Of a stretch of 64,000 nucleotides of DNA, positions 36,074 through 44,644 are shown piece by piece. Positions within the stretch are counted from its first letter, which is position 1. Each line of letters begins with the position of its first letter. Source of the stretch: Streptoverticillium olivoreticuli subsp. olivoreticuli (GTDB taxonomy: Bacteria > Actinomycetota > Actinomycetes > Streptomycetales > Streptomycetaceae); assembly GCF_003391135.1 (NCBI RefSeq), contig NZ_CP031455.1:1488001-1552000 (forward strand). The letters are read 5' to 3'. A program made the translations under genes and the position numbers. The notes under the pieces are model-generated. The model worked only from the letters and a program-made list of their open reading frames with translations, had not been told where the DNA came from and did not search any database.

Positions 36074-37087
36074 TTACGGGAGGCGGCGGGGCAGGGGCGG
36101 CTCTTCCGGGAAGACCGGCGCCGCCCAGCGCGGTGGAGCCGGCGGGAGGTCGGGGCGGAGGCCCGGGTCCACGCGGGTGGGGGCGTGCGTCGGGGCGGGA
36201 GCAGCCGCCCCCGCCGTCCGCAGTTCGGTCACGAACCGCAGGCAACTGCCGAACCGGTCGTCAGGGGACTTGGCCAGCGCCCTGGCCAGCACCTCGTCCA
36301 CCCCGGGCGGCAGGTCCGGAAGACGGTCGGAGAGCCGGGGCGGCGGATCGTACTGGTGCGCCCACAGCAGCGCGATGTCGTCGTCGCGCCGGAACGGCGG
36401 AGCGCCCGACAGCATCTCGAACACCACGCAGCCCAGGCTGTAGACATCGCAGCGCCCGTCCACCGGTTTCCCGGAGATCTGCTCGGGAGCGACGTAGTCC
36501 AAGGTGCCGACGAACTGGCCCACCCGGGTGTAACCGGTCAGCGACAGCGACTTCTTCGTCAGCCCGAAGTCGGTGAGGTAGACGTGCTCGGGGTGGTCGC
36601 TGTCGGTCCCCTCCGCCACCAGGATGTTGCCGGGCTTGACGTCCCGGTGCACCAGGTCGTGCGCGTGGGCGGCGTCGAGGGCGGAGGCGACCTGGGTGGC
36701 GATCCGGCAGGCGGTGGCGAGGGGCAGCGGTCCGTCGCGGTCGAGGAGCGCGCGGAGGTCCTGCCCGGCCACGTACCGCATGGCGATGTAGAGCAGCCCG
36801 TCGGCCTCCCCGGCCTCGAACACCGGCACGATGTGCGGGTGGTCGATGGCGGCGGCCACCCGCGACTCATGGCCGAAGCGCTGCCGGAAGGTGTCGTTGC
36901 GGACGAGTTCGGGGGCGAGCAGCTTGAGGGCGACGGTGCGGCCGAGGCGCAGGTCGCGGGCGCGGTAGACGACCGCCATGCCGCCGCGTCCGATCTCGCT
37001 CTCCACCTGGTACGTCGCGATGCGGCGCCCGATCAGTTCGGAGGGCCGCTCCACGGGGTCGTCCGGGCGGGCCCGGTCGGGGGTCAC
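36074..37087 (-). CDS. Soluble Ser/Thr protein kinase (Hanks type)
   Basis: A 337-residue kinase. Motifs: glycine loop IGRGGMAVVY (about residue 33), VALKLL Lys (55), catalytic HRDVKPGN (147), DFGLTKKS (173), VGTLDYVAPEQ (196) and DVYSLGCVVFEML (214). A Pro-rich tail of about 50 residues follows the kinase domain, and there is no transmembrane helix or PASTA domain, unlike PknB. The GTG start overlaps the stop of the 191-residue gene (GTGA). It is the last gene of an operon headed by a twin-FHA transporter. FHA domains bind phosphothreonine, so the transporter is the likely substrate or partner. Confidence 0.92.
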   Translation of the reverse strand: MTPDRARPDDPVERPSELIGRRIATYQVESEIGRGGMAVVYRARDLRLGRTVALKLLAPELVRNDTFRQRFGHESRVAAAIDHPHIVPVFEAGEADGLLYIAMRYVAGQDLRALLDRDGPLPLATACRIATQVASALDAAHAHDLVHRDVKPGNILVAEGTDSDHPEHVYLTDFGLTKKSLSLTGYTRVGQFVGTLDYVAPEQISGKPVDGRCDVYSLGCVVFEMLSGAPPFRRDDDIALLWAHQYDPPPRLSDRLPDLPPGVDEVLARALAKSPDDRFGSCLRFVTELRTAGAAAPAPTHAPTRVDPGLRPDLPPAPPRWAAPVFPEEPPLPRRLP

Positions 37088-37659
37088 CGGCCGTCACCCG
37101 GCCCGACGATCCGGGTGGCCTCGCCCGGGTCGCTCCCGGAGGCGGGTCGCGGGGCCGCGGGGCCGCCCGGGGCGAGGACCGCCATGGCCGTGCCGTCGCA
37201 GTAGCACCAGTGATCCTCGTCCGGGTCGTAGAGCCAGACGGCGTCGCCGTCGACGACCACCCCGATCCGCAGCCCCTCGGTGCTCCGCCGGAAGCTCTCC
37301 CCGTCGGTGCGCCCGGCGGCCAGGTCGGCCACCGCCCGGTGGTAGGCGCCCAGGGTCTCCTCGGCCCTGGCGAGCAGCCGGCGGGCGTCGGCCGTACGGG
37401 TGAGCGGCCCGCCGGCGGCGGGCGGACCCTGGGGCAGCGGGACGAGCGGGCGGGAGTCGGTCCAGGCGGTCCAGCCGTTGGAGCAGAGCACCTGCCCCCA
37501 GTCGCCACGGCGGTCCAGGAGCCGTACGGGCAGCAGCGGGTCCAGCGGCTCCGTGGGCACCGCCGCGTCCGGGGCCGTCCAGGTGGGCAGGCCGTCCGGG
37601 GGCACGACGTGGGTGGGCCGGAAGTCCGCGGCGGCGTCCGGTGCGGTGGCTGGGTTCAT
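37084..37659 (-). CDS. Operon protein between the FHA transporter and the kinase, unknown function
   Basis: A 191-residue soluble protein I do not recognise. An N-terminal Pro/Ala stretch of about 45 residues precedes a compact part with LLPVRLLDRRGDWGQVLCSN and GWTAWTDSRPLVPL, which resembles an SH3-like ligand fold. A C-terminal part has GDAVWLYDPDEDHWCYCDG. Three Cys and several Trp are present. AGGTGGAG lies before the ATG, 16 bp after the transporter stop, and its own stop overlaps the kinase start. Its place suggests an adaptor in the kinase/transporter module. Confidence 0.7.
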   Translation of the reverse strand: MNPATAPDAAADFRPTHVVPPDGLPTWTAPDAAVPTEPLDPLLPVRLLDRRGDWGQVLCSNGWTAWTDSRPLVPLPQGPPAAGGPLTRTADARRLLARAEETLGAYHRAVADLAAGRTDGESFRRSTEGLRIGVVVDGDAVWLYDPDEDHWCYCDGTAMAVLAPGGPAAPRPASGSDPGEATRIVGPGDGR

Positions 37660-37675
37660 GGAGCGGCTCCACCTG

Positions 37676-40000
37676 CTATTTCCGCATGACGGCGGGCTCG
37701 TTGCGGCGCAGCAGCCGGACGACGACGAGGCCCAGGACGACCGACAGCACGACCATCATGCCCATGTTGAGCAGCCAGGTGCCGACGGAGTGCTGGAGGA
37801 GCGGGTCGGCGGTCACCTTGCTCCCGACCGCGATGCGCCGCAGGTCGATCGTCCCGCCCATCGCGGCGAACGCCCAGCGCGAGGGCACCAGCCATGCCAG
37901 CTGTTCCAGACCCGGCATTCCGTGGAGTTTGACCAGCGCCCCGCAGAAGACGACCTGGACGATCGTGAGGAGGACCAGCAGCGGCATGGTGACCTCCTCC
38001 TTGCGCACCAGGGCCGAGATGAACAGGCCGAGCATCATGGCGGTGAACGACAGCAGTGCCACGGCCACGGTGATCTCGACGAGCGGCTGCAGGAGCACGC
38101 CCTTGCCGTGCGGGGCGCCGAGATCGACCCCGAGCAGGCCGACCAGGGTCAGGACCACTGCCTGGCAGACGGTGATCAGCCCCAGGACCACGACCTTCGA
38201 CATCAGATACGCGGATCTGGAGAGGCCGACCGCCCGCTCCCGCTGGTAGATGGCCCGTTCCTTGACCAGTTCACGGACCGCGTTGGCCGCACCCGCCAGG
38301 ACTCCTCCGATGCACAGGATCAGCAGGGCGTTCATCGCCGTCTCGGCGGTGAGTCTGCTGCCGGCCAGGGCCCGGGCCATCGCCCCCATGATGAACGGCA
38401 GCGCGATCATGATGACCAGGAAGGTGCGGTCGGCGGTCAGCGCCGCGGTGTACCGGCGGACCAGCGTACGGAGCTGGGATCCCCAGCTCTGCGCCTTGAG
38501 CGGTGCGGGGGTGGGGTCACGGACCGGGACGCCCGGTACGTGGGGCTGTTCGGTGGCGGCGCCGACGTACTGGCGGTACTGCGGGGAGGCGCGGTACTCC
38601 CCCGCCCAGTCGCGGCCCGTGTCGTTCTCGAACGCCTCGAAGGCCTCCGGCCATTGGGAGAAGCCGAAGAAGGGCAGGGTCTCGCCCGGCGGCCCGTAGA
38701 ACGCGGTCCGTCCGCCGGGCGCGAGGACCAGCAGCCGGTCGCACAGGTCGAGGCTGAGCACGCTGTGGGTGACGACGATGACGGTGCGGCCGTCGTCGGC
38801 CAGGCCGCGCAGCATGGTCATCACCGAGCGGTCCATGCCGGGGTCGAGCCCGGAGGTGGGTTCGTCCAGGAAGAGCAGGGAGGGCTTGGTGAGGAGTTCC
38901 AGGGCGACGCTGACGCGCTTGCGCTGGCCGCCGGAGAGGCTGTGGATGGCCTGGCCCGCGCGCTGCCGGAGGCCGAGTTCGCCGATCACCTCGTCGACGC
39001 GCGCCCGCCGTTCGGCCTTCGCGGTGTCGCCGGGGAAGCGCAGCTCCGCGGCGTAGCCGAGGGCGCGGCGCACGCTCAGCTGGGCGTGCAGGATGTCCTC
39101 CTGCGGTACGAGCCCGATGCGCGCCCGGAGCTCGGGGTAGTCGTGGTAGAGGTCGCGGCCGTCGTAGAGCACGGTGCCGCGGTCGGCCGGGCGCAGCCCG
39201 GTGAGGGCGTTGAGGAGGGTCGACTTGCCGGCGCCGCTCGGCCCGACGACGGCGAGCAGGCACTTGGCGCTCACCGGGAACGAGACGTCGTCCAGCAGCG
39301 TCCTGCGGCCCTTGTCCACATGGACGGACAGGTCCTGGACGTCGAGCGAGACCTCGCCGGTGTCGACGTACTCCTGCAGTTCGTCGCCGACGAGGCAGAA
39401 CGCGGAGTGGCCGATGCCGACGATGTCGCCCGGGTGCACGGGGGCGCTGCGCACGAGGCGGCCGTTGAGGTAGGTGCCGTTGTGGCTGCCGAGGTCCACG
39501 ATCTCGTAGGTGCCGTCCGCACCGGCGCGGAGCTCGGCGTGGCGCCTGGAGACCACCAGGTCGTCGACGGTCAGGTCGTTGTCGGCGGCCCGGCCGATGC
39601 GGATGGTGCGGGACGGCAGGGGGCGTACGGACGTGGGCCTGCGGAACGTCCCGGTGGCACCGGGCACGGACACCGGCGCCCCGGCCCGTCTGAGCACGGC
39701 GGCCGGGCCGTCGGCGGGGTTGCCGAAGCGGATGACGGTGCCCGCGTCCACCTCCAGGGCCTGGATGCGGTGGCCTTCGGTGTAGGTGCCGTTGGTGCTG
39801 CCGGTGTCCTCGACCGTCCAGTGGTCCTCGACGGGCCGGAGCACCGCGTGGTGCCATGAGACCCGCGCGTCGTCGAGCACGATGTCGCTCGAGGGATCGC
39901 GCCCCACGTGGTAGGTCCGGCTCGGACTCATCGTCTGCGAGCCGCCGTCGGACTCGATGACGAGTTCGGGGGCGGAGGGCGCGACCGGCCGCTCTCCCAT
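37676..40000 (-). CDS. Twin-FHA ABCG-type ABC transporter
   Basis: A 774-residue protein. Two FHA domains lead: FHA1 at about 10-100 (HVGRDPSSDIVLDD, STNGTY) and FHA2 at about 120-205 (IRIGRAADNDLTVDD, SRRHAEL, SHNGTYLNG). Then comes an ABC ATPase at about 215-440: Walker A GPSGAGKST, signature LSGGQRKR, Walker B LLFLDEPTSG, and His in VTHS. A six-helix ABC2 membrane domain runs from about 520 to the end. This is the layout of mycobacterial Rv1747, an exporter regulated by kinase PknF through its FHA domains. It heads the operon with the kinase. A TAAAAT hexamer (minus strand, 40007-40012) lies seven bases before the ATG, so the message may be leaderless. The exported substrate is unknown. 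Confidence 0.93.
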   Translation of the reverse strand: MGERPVAPSAPELVIESDGGSQTMSPSRTYHVGRDPSSDIVLDDARVSWHHAVLRPVEDHWTVEDTGSTNGTYTEGHRIQALEVDAGTVIRFGNPADGPAAVLRRAGAPVSVPGATGTFRRPTSVRPLPSRTIRIGRAADNDLTVDDLVVSRRHAELRAGADGTYEIVDLGSHNGTYLNGRLVRSAPVHPGDIVGIGHSAFCLVGDELQEYVDTGEVSLDVQDLSVHVDKGRRTLLDDVSFPVSAKCLLAVVGPSGAGKSTLLNALTGLRPADRGTVLYDGRDLYHDYPELRARIGLVPQEDILHAQLSVRRALGYAAELRFPGDTAKAERRARVDEVIGELGLRQRAGQAIHSLSGGQRKRVSVALELLTKPSLLFLDEPTSGLDPGMDRSVMTMLRGLADDGRTVIVVTHSVLSLDLCDRLLVLAPGGRTAFYGPPGETLPFFGFSQWPEAFEAFENDTGRDWAGEYRASPQYRQYVGAATEQPHVPGVPVRDPTPAPLKAQSWGSQLRTLVRRYTAALTADRTFLVIMIALPFIMGAMARALAGSRLTAETAMNALLILCIGGVLAGAANAVRELVKERAIYQRERAVGLSRSAYLMSKVVVLGLITVCQAVVLTLVGLLGVDLGAPHGKGVLLQPLVEITVAVALLSFTAMMLGLFISALVRKEEVTMPLLVLLTIVQVVFCGALVKLHGMPGLEQLAWLVPSRWAFAAMGGTIDLRRIAVGSKVTADPLLQHSVGTWLLNMGMMVVLSVVLGLVVVRLLRRNEPAVMRK

Positions 40001-40068
40001 AGGGGTATTTTACGGCGGGCCCGGTGCCACCGCCTTCCGGCGGCGGCCGCGGACGTAAGGGAGCCCCA

Positions 40069-40485
40069 GTGGTGGACCGTGAGCTGCTGCCCGTCTTTGT
40101 ATACGGAACGCTGCGCCCCGGCCGGGGCAACCACGCGCGGCTCCTCCGCGGCCGCACGGTGGCGGAGAAACCGGCACGGATGCGCGGGGCGGCCCTCTAC
40201 GAGGGACCGGGCTATCCGTACGCGGTGGCGGACCCGGAGGGCGAGATCCTCGGCGAGGCACTGTGGCTGCCGGCCGACCGCTACGACGCGGTACTGGCGT
40301 CGCTCGACGTACTGGAGGGCTACGAACCGGGTGGCTCGGCGAACCATTATGTCCGAGTGATCCGCCCGGTTCGTCTGCCTGATGGCGATACGGTGCGGGC
40401 CTGGGTGTATCTGGCGGAGGAGCGGCTGGCGGCCCGGCTGCGCCTGCGGGGCCGACGCGTGGAGGGTGGCAACTGGCCGGGATGA
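40069..40485 (+). CDS. Gamma-glutamylcyclotransferase-like protein
   Basis: A 138-residue protein of the GGCT/AIG2 fold. FVYGTLRPGRGNHARLL near the start is the substrate-loop motif YGTLRPG, and the acidic residue expected in catalysis is in ASLDVLEGYEPG. Members release 5-oxoproline from gamma-glutamyl compounds. The start is a GTG; AAGGGAG ends five bases before GTG 40069 and eight before GTG 40072. It is divergent from the transporter gene with a 68-bp shared upstream region. Confidence 0.8.
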   Translation: MVDRELLPVFVYGTLRPGRGNHARLLRGRTVAEKPARMRGAALYEGPGYPYAVADPEGEILGEALWLPADRYDAVLASLDVLEGYEPGGSANHYVRVIRPVRLPDGDTVRAWVYLAEERLAARLRLRGRRVEGGNWPG

Positions 40486-40824
40486 CGCGGCTTTTCCCGG
40501 GCGGGATCCTCCGGACCGCGCGCCGCGCACCCCACTGTCTCACATAGTGAGCACTTGCCCTCGCGCGACAACCCCCGCTTCCACAATGCCGTCTTCACCT
40601 CCGGGTAGACACCAAGTCGCCGTCCGCTCACCTTGCGTTGACGCTTTGTTAAGACTTGATCAACTCACCGGACATCACGACTTTTCCTCTTTTCGTGGGC
40701 ATGCCAATGCAGGCAGAGTCCTCCGCGGGACCACAGGTTCCCGCGGTGCGCCAGTGACAGCACCGCGTGTATGCAGGCGGCCGGGCACGTCCCGAACCGC
40801 CCTCACCGCAAAGGGCGCTGAACA
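40486..40824. other. Gene-free region upstream of the M4 protease, with inverted repeats
   Basis: No gene is convincing. CTCAC-ATA-GTGAG (40539-40551) and CCGCGGGA/TCCCGCGG (40723-40730, 40739-40746) are perfect inverted repeats; the second may form a hairpin in the protease leader. A T-rich stretch near 40681-40694 stands out. A TTGACG at 40638-40643 lacks a matching -10. Confidence 0.4.
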
Positions 40825-42663
40825 GTGCGTACATCCCCCACATCCCACAGACGAGTGCTCACCGCCACCGCCGTCGCGGTGGTGGCCGCGGCCACCATGG
40901 CGGGCACCGCCACCGCCACCCCGTCCTCGGGCGTCACCGACCGGGCCCGTGAGTCCGCCCGCGCCTCCGCCACCACGGCGGCCACGGCCGCCGCCAAGGC
41001 GGAGGTCGTCAAGGCCGCACGCAGCGCGGCCGCCGCCCACGCCTCCGCGACCGGCGTCGGCAAGACGGAGACCCTGACGGTCAAGGACACCCTGATCGAC
41101 CCCGAGGGCAAGCGGCACGTCCGGTTCGCCCGGGTCTACCGCGGCGTGCCCGTGGTCGGCGGCGACCTCGTCGTCCACCTCGACGCCAAGCACAACTACC
41201 TGGGCGTGACCCGGGCGATACACCACCAGATATCCCTGCCCACCGTCACCCCCAAGCTGTCCGCGCCGCAGGCGGCCGCCAAGGCCGCGTCCTCGGCCGA
41301 CGGCAAGGCCGGCAGGACCGAGCTGGTCGTCGACGCGACGGCCGGGACGCCGGTCCTGGCCTACCGGGTCACCGTCACCGACAGCCGCTCCACCGAGACC
41401 GGCGGCATCCACTCGGTCGTCGTCGACGCCGCCTCGGGCAAGGTGCTCAGCAGCACCCCGCTCACCGACGGCTTCATATCCCCGCAGCTGAAGTCCAAGC
41501 TGCGCAGCACGGGCCAGAAGGCCACCCCGCAGACGGGGTCGAAGGCCACCGTGCCCGCGAAGGGCGGCAAGGCCCGGGGCAGCTTCCCGGCGCCGGCGAC
41601 CGGTTCCGGTTCCTCCCTGTTCGTCGGCAAGGTGCCGCTGACGACCACGCAGACCGCCGAGAACTCCTTCACGCTCAAGGACCCCAGCCGCGGTGGCGCC
41701 GAGACCCGGGACGCCGGCGGCAAGGAGATCGAGTCCTTCAAGGACGGCAAGCCCTTCGTCCACGCCGGTAACAGCTGGGGCAACGGCACGTCCTCGGACC
41801 CCACCACCGCCGCGGTGGACGCGCAGTACGGCATCACCAGCACGCTCGACTTCTACAAGAGCACCTTCGGCCGGAACGGCATCAAGGACGACGGCGCCGG
41901 CCCGAACGCGGTCGTGCACTTCGGCGACAAGGTGGGCAACGCCTTCTGGTCCCCCGACTGCTCGTGCATGCTCTACGGCGACGGTGATGGAGAAACGTTC
42001 AAGCAGGCGCTGGTCGCCCTGGACGTCACCGGTCACGAGCTCACCCACGGTGTGGTCGAGGCGACCGCCGACTTCCAGCCGACGCGGGTGGACGCGCGGC
42101 AGAACCAGTTCGGCGAGGCGGGCTCGCTCAACGAGTCGTTCGCCGACATCTTCGGCACGGCCGTCGAGTTCAAGACCAACAACCCGGCCAACCCCCCGAA
42201 CTACCTGATCGGCGAGAAGCTCGGCCTGGACCAGAAGTTCCTGCGCCGCCTGGACGAGCCGTCGCAGGACAAGCTCGAGGGCACGGTCGACTACTGGGAC
42301 TCCGGCTCCTACGACCGTGAGGTCCACGCGGGCTCGGGCGTCTCCTCGCACGCCTTCTACCTGCTGGCCGAGGGCAGCGGCAAGAAGACCGTCAACGGCG
42401 TGGAGTACAACTCCCCGACGCACGACGGCTCGACCGTCTCCGGCATCGGCCGGGACAAGGCGGAGCAGATCTTCTACCGGGCGCTGACCCGGTACATGGT
42501 CTCGACCACCGACTTCCACGAGGCCCGTACGGCCACGCTCCAGGCCGCCGCGGACATCTACGGCGCCGACAGCACCGAGTACAAGACGGTCGACAAGGCG
42601 TGGTCCGCGGTGAACGTCACCGAGGCCAACACGCCGAAGGAGAAGCCGGCCGCCAAGCGCTGA
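40825..42663 (+). CDS. Secreted M4 (thermolysin-type) zinc metalloprotease
   Basis: A 612-residue preproenzyme. A Sec signal (RRVLTATAVAVVAAATMAG) is followed by an FTP/PepSY propeptide to about residue 230. The mature protease has the zinc motif HELTH (VTGHELTHGV, about 408), the third ligand Glu in GSLNESFADIFG (about 436), and the catalytic His in the later VHAGSGVSSHAFYLL block. It degrades proteins outside the cell after autoprocessing. The GTG start lacks a strong ribosome binding site. A hairpin follows the stop. The relatively Lys/Asp-rich mature region is usual for these enzymes. Confidence 0.92.
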   Translation: MRTSPTSHRRVLTATAVAVVAAATMAGTATATPSSGVTDRARESARASATTAATAAAKAEVVKAARSAAAAHASATGVGKTETLTVKDTLIDPEGKRHVRFARVYRGVPVVGGDLVVHLDAKHNYLGVTRAIHHQISLPTVTPKLSAPQAAAKAASSADGKAGRTELVVDATAGTPVLAYRVTVTDSRSTETGGIHSVVVDAASGKVLSSTPLTDGFISPQLKSKLRSTGQKATPQTGSKATVPAKGGKARGSFPAPATGSGSSLFVGKVPLTTTQTAENSFTLKDPSRGGAETRDAGGKEIESFKDGKPFVHAGNSWGNGTSSDPTTAAVDAQYGITSTLDFYKSTFGRNGIKDDGAGPNAVVHFGDKVGNAFWSPDCSCMLYGDGDGETFKQALVALDVTGHELTHGVVEATADFQPTRVDARQNQFGEAGSLNESFADIFGTAVEFKTNNPANPPNYLIGEKLGLDQKFLRRLDEPSQDKLEGTVDYWDSGSYDREVHAGSGVSSHAFYLLAEGSGKKTVNGVEYNSPTHDGSTVSGIGRDKAEQIFYRALTRYMVSTTDFHEARTATLQAAADIYGADSTEYKTVDKAWSAVNVTEANTPKEKPAAKR

Positions 42664-42681
42664 CGCCACCGGCAGGTCGCC

Positions 42682-42721
42682 GTGCCTCCGGGACGCCTCA
42701 TCGGCGGCGCCCCGGAGGCAC
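42682..42721 (+). terminator. Terminator after the metalloprotease gene
   Basis: GTGCCTCCGGG (42682-42692) and CCCGGAGGCAC (42711-42721) form a perfect 11-bp stem, 19 bp after the stop. Confidence 0.65.
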
Positions 42722-42836
42722 AGGCGCGTCCGGGCCGGGGCGCTCCGCACAGTGGCGACGGGGCCACGGGCGCTGCGATCCTGGCGCTGCCCGCAAGCTG
42801 CCCGCACGAAGGGGAGCCCGCTACCGGAAGGACACG

Positions 42837-43697
42837 ATGGATCCGCAACGGACACCGGCCAGACGCCTCTGGGAGGCCGTCGAGCCACTGCACGCCGTGG
42901 TGTATTTCGCGCCGGAGCCCGCCGCGGCGGCCAAGGCGCTCGGCCTGCCGAGCTGGTGGATGGGCTACTTCACCGGGCGGGTCGCACCGCTCGGGCCGCT
43001 GGACGCCCCGCCCGTGACCGCGATGCTGTTCGGCTTCGCCCCCTCCATGGTGGCCCGGTCACTGCCCGACGCCTGGGCCTACGCGTCGCCCGAAGCGGTG
43101 CTGGCCGCCCGGCTCGACGCGGTGCGGGCGACGCTGGAGCGCGCGCTGCCGCCCGGCTCGGAGGACCGTCTCGAACGCCTCGCGGAACTGCTCGAACAAG
43201 CCGTGGCGGGCTGCCGCTACGACGGCAGGCCGCTGGCGGCGGGCTGGTCCGGGGTGCGCAGGCCGGCGTCGGCCGCCGGGCGCGTCTGGCTGGCGGCGAC
43301 GGTGCTGCGCGAGCACCGCGGCGACGGCCACGTCCTCGCCGCCGTCGGCGCGGGGCTCCGGGGCCTCGACGCCACCCTCACGCTGGTGGCGGACGGAGGG
43401 GTCCCCCAGGAGACCTTCCAGGCCAACCGGGGCTGGACGGAAGCCGAATGGGAGGACGGCCGCCGCAGGCTGGTGGCGCGCGGACTGCTGGACCGTACGA
43501 CGCGGCCGACCCGCGCGGGCGAGGCGCTGCGGCGGCAGCTGGAGGAGGACACCGACCGGCTCGCGGCGGACCCGGTCGCGGCCCTGGGCGAGTCCGGGGT
43601 CGAGGAGGCGATCGGCTTGGCCGTGCCGTTGAGCCGGCATCTCGTCGACACGGGAGTGCTGCCGGTGCCCAATCCGATCGGCGTGCCGCGCCCCTGA
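42837..43697 (+). CDS. SCO6745-type helix-rich protein
   Basis: A 286-residue protein of the actinomycete family named after SCO6745. The opening RRLWEAVEPLHAVVYFAPE, the GYFTGRVAPLGPL block and the late RGWTEAEWEDGRRRLVARGL (a winged-helix-like segment, about residue 200) are typical. Members are often labelled MarR-like, but their function is not known. GGAAGGA lies five bases before the ATG at 42837. It converges on the XRE-type regulator gene with 17 bp between. Confidence 0.75.
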   Translation: MDPQRTPARRLWEAVEPLHAVVYFAPEPAAAAKALGLPSWWMGYFTGRVAPLGPLDAPPVTAMLFGFAPSMVARSLPDAWAYASPEAVLAARLDAVRATLERALPPGSEDRLERLAELLEQAVAGCRYDGRPLAAGWSGVRRPASAAGRVWLAATVLREHRGDGHVLAAVGAGLRGLDATLTLVADGGVPQETFQANRGWTEAEWEDGRRRLVARGLLDRTTRPTRAGEALRRQLEEDTDRLAADPVAALGESGVEEAIGLAVPLSRHLVDTGVLPVPNPIGVPRP

Positions 43698-43714
43698 CCG
43701 GGCCGCACGCGCCA

Positions 43715-44584
43715 TCAAGCCTGCGTGGTGGGACGCTCGGCATCCGTCCGGGAATCGGTCGCGCCAAGCGTCCAACTCGCCAGCAGGCGCAGCGACTCCG
43801 CGGATGCCGAACCCGGCTCCGCGTGGTAGGTGATCAGCTGCTGACCCGCGTCCGACGGCAGCACCAGCGTCTCGCACGCGAGCGTCAGCGGGCCCACGAC
43901 GGGATGATGGAACTGCTTCACGCCGAACCCCTTGTCCTGCACGTCGTGCGTGGCCCACAGCTCCCTGAACTCCTGGCTCTTGACCGAGAGTTCGCCGACC
44001 AGCGCGGCCAGCTGCGGATCGTCGGGGTAGCGGCCGGCGTCGAGCCGGAGGAAGGCGACGATGTCGGCCGCCTTGCGCTCCCACTGCACGTAGAGCTCGC
44101 GGGAGGCCGGGTCGAGGAAGATCTGCCAGGCCATGTTGCGCTGGTGGGCGGGGGCGACGGCGTAGTCGCCGAGGAGGGCGCAGGCCATCCGGTTCCAGGC
44201 GATGACGTCCAGCCGCCGGCCGACGACGTAGGCGGGGACGTTGTCCATGCTGTCGATCAGCTGCTGCACCGCCGGGCGGACGCGCTGCGGGCGCGCCCCG
44301 GTCTTGCGGGCCCGGGACGGCCGGACCAGGTGGTTGAGGTGGTCCCGCTCGGCCCGGCTCAGGCCCAGCGCGTCGGCTATGGCGTCGAGCACGGAGCTGG
44401 ACACGTTCTGCCCGCGGCCCTGTTCGAGGCGTGTGTAGTAGGCGACGCTGACACCGGCGAGCTGGGCGAGCTCCTCGCGGCGCAGCCCGGGCACGCGCCG
44501 CCGGCCGCCGTGCGGCGTCAGGCCCACGTCCTCGGGGCTCAGCCGGGCTCGACGGGAACGGAGGAACTCGCTGAGTTCTGTCAT
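43715..44584 (-). CDS. XRE-type regulator with MmyB-like ligand domain
   Basis: A 289-residue regulator. The N-terminal helix-turn-helix is VPGLRREELAQLAGVSVAYY with TRLEQGRG following (about residues 32-60). The C-terminal part from about 105 is the MmyB-like domain (NVPAYVVGRRLDVIAWNRMA, HPVVGPLTLACETLVLP), which binds an unknown small ligand. AGGAGGTGAAG lies 12 bases before the ATG. It is the last host gene; the prophage begins in its upstream region and may have replaced its native promoter. In many actinomycetes such regulators control an adjacent oxidoreductase gene, which is missing here because the prophage lies on that side. Confidence 0.88.
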   Translation of the reverse strand: MTELSEFLRSRRARLSPEDVGLTPHGGRRRVPGLRREELAQLAGVSVAYYTRLEQGRGQNVSSSVLDAIADALGLSRAERDHLNHLVRPSRARKTGARPQRVRPAVQQLIDSMDNVPAYVVGRRLDVIAWNRMACALLGDYAVAPAHQRNMAWQIFLDPASRELYVQWERKAADIVAFLRLDAGRYPDDPQLAALVGELSVKSQEFRELWATHDVQDKGFGVKQFHHPVVGPLTLACETLVLPSDAGQQLITYHAEPGSASAESLRLLASWTLGATDSRTDAERPTTQA

Positions 44585-44607
44585 TTTGGCTGTCTTCACC
44601 TCCTCTA

Positions 44608-44619
44608 CTCTAGTTAGAG
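44608..44619. other. Candidate attL crossover site
   Basis: CTCTA-GT-TAGAG is a 5-bp inverted repeat around a non-palindromic GT. It lies 26 bp before the integrase start and 24 bp before the XRE gene start, where a phiC31-type integrase's attP half should be. The other end, attR, is outside the window, so it cannot be confirmed. The same bases could be promoter elements. Confidence 0.3.
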
Positions 44620-44644
44620 CCAGTGTCTTACCCGGAGTATCAGT

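Noticed and set aside
40675..42888. Minus-strand 737-codon frame over the metalloprotease gene
   Set aside because: Antisense shadow. HELTH, the NESFAD third ligand block and a signal peptide lie on the plus strand.
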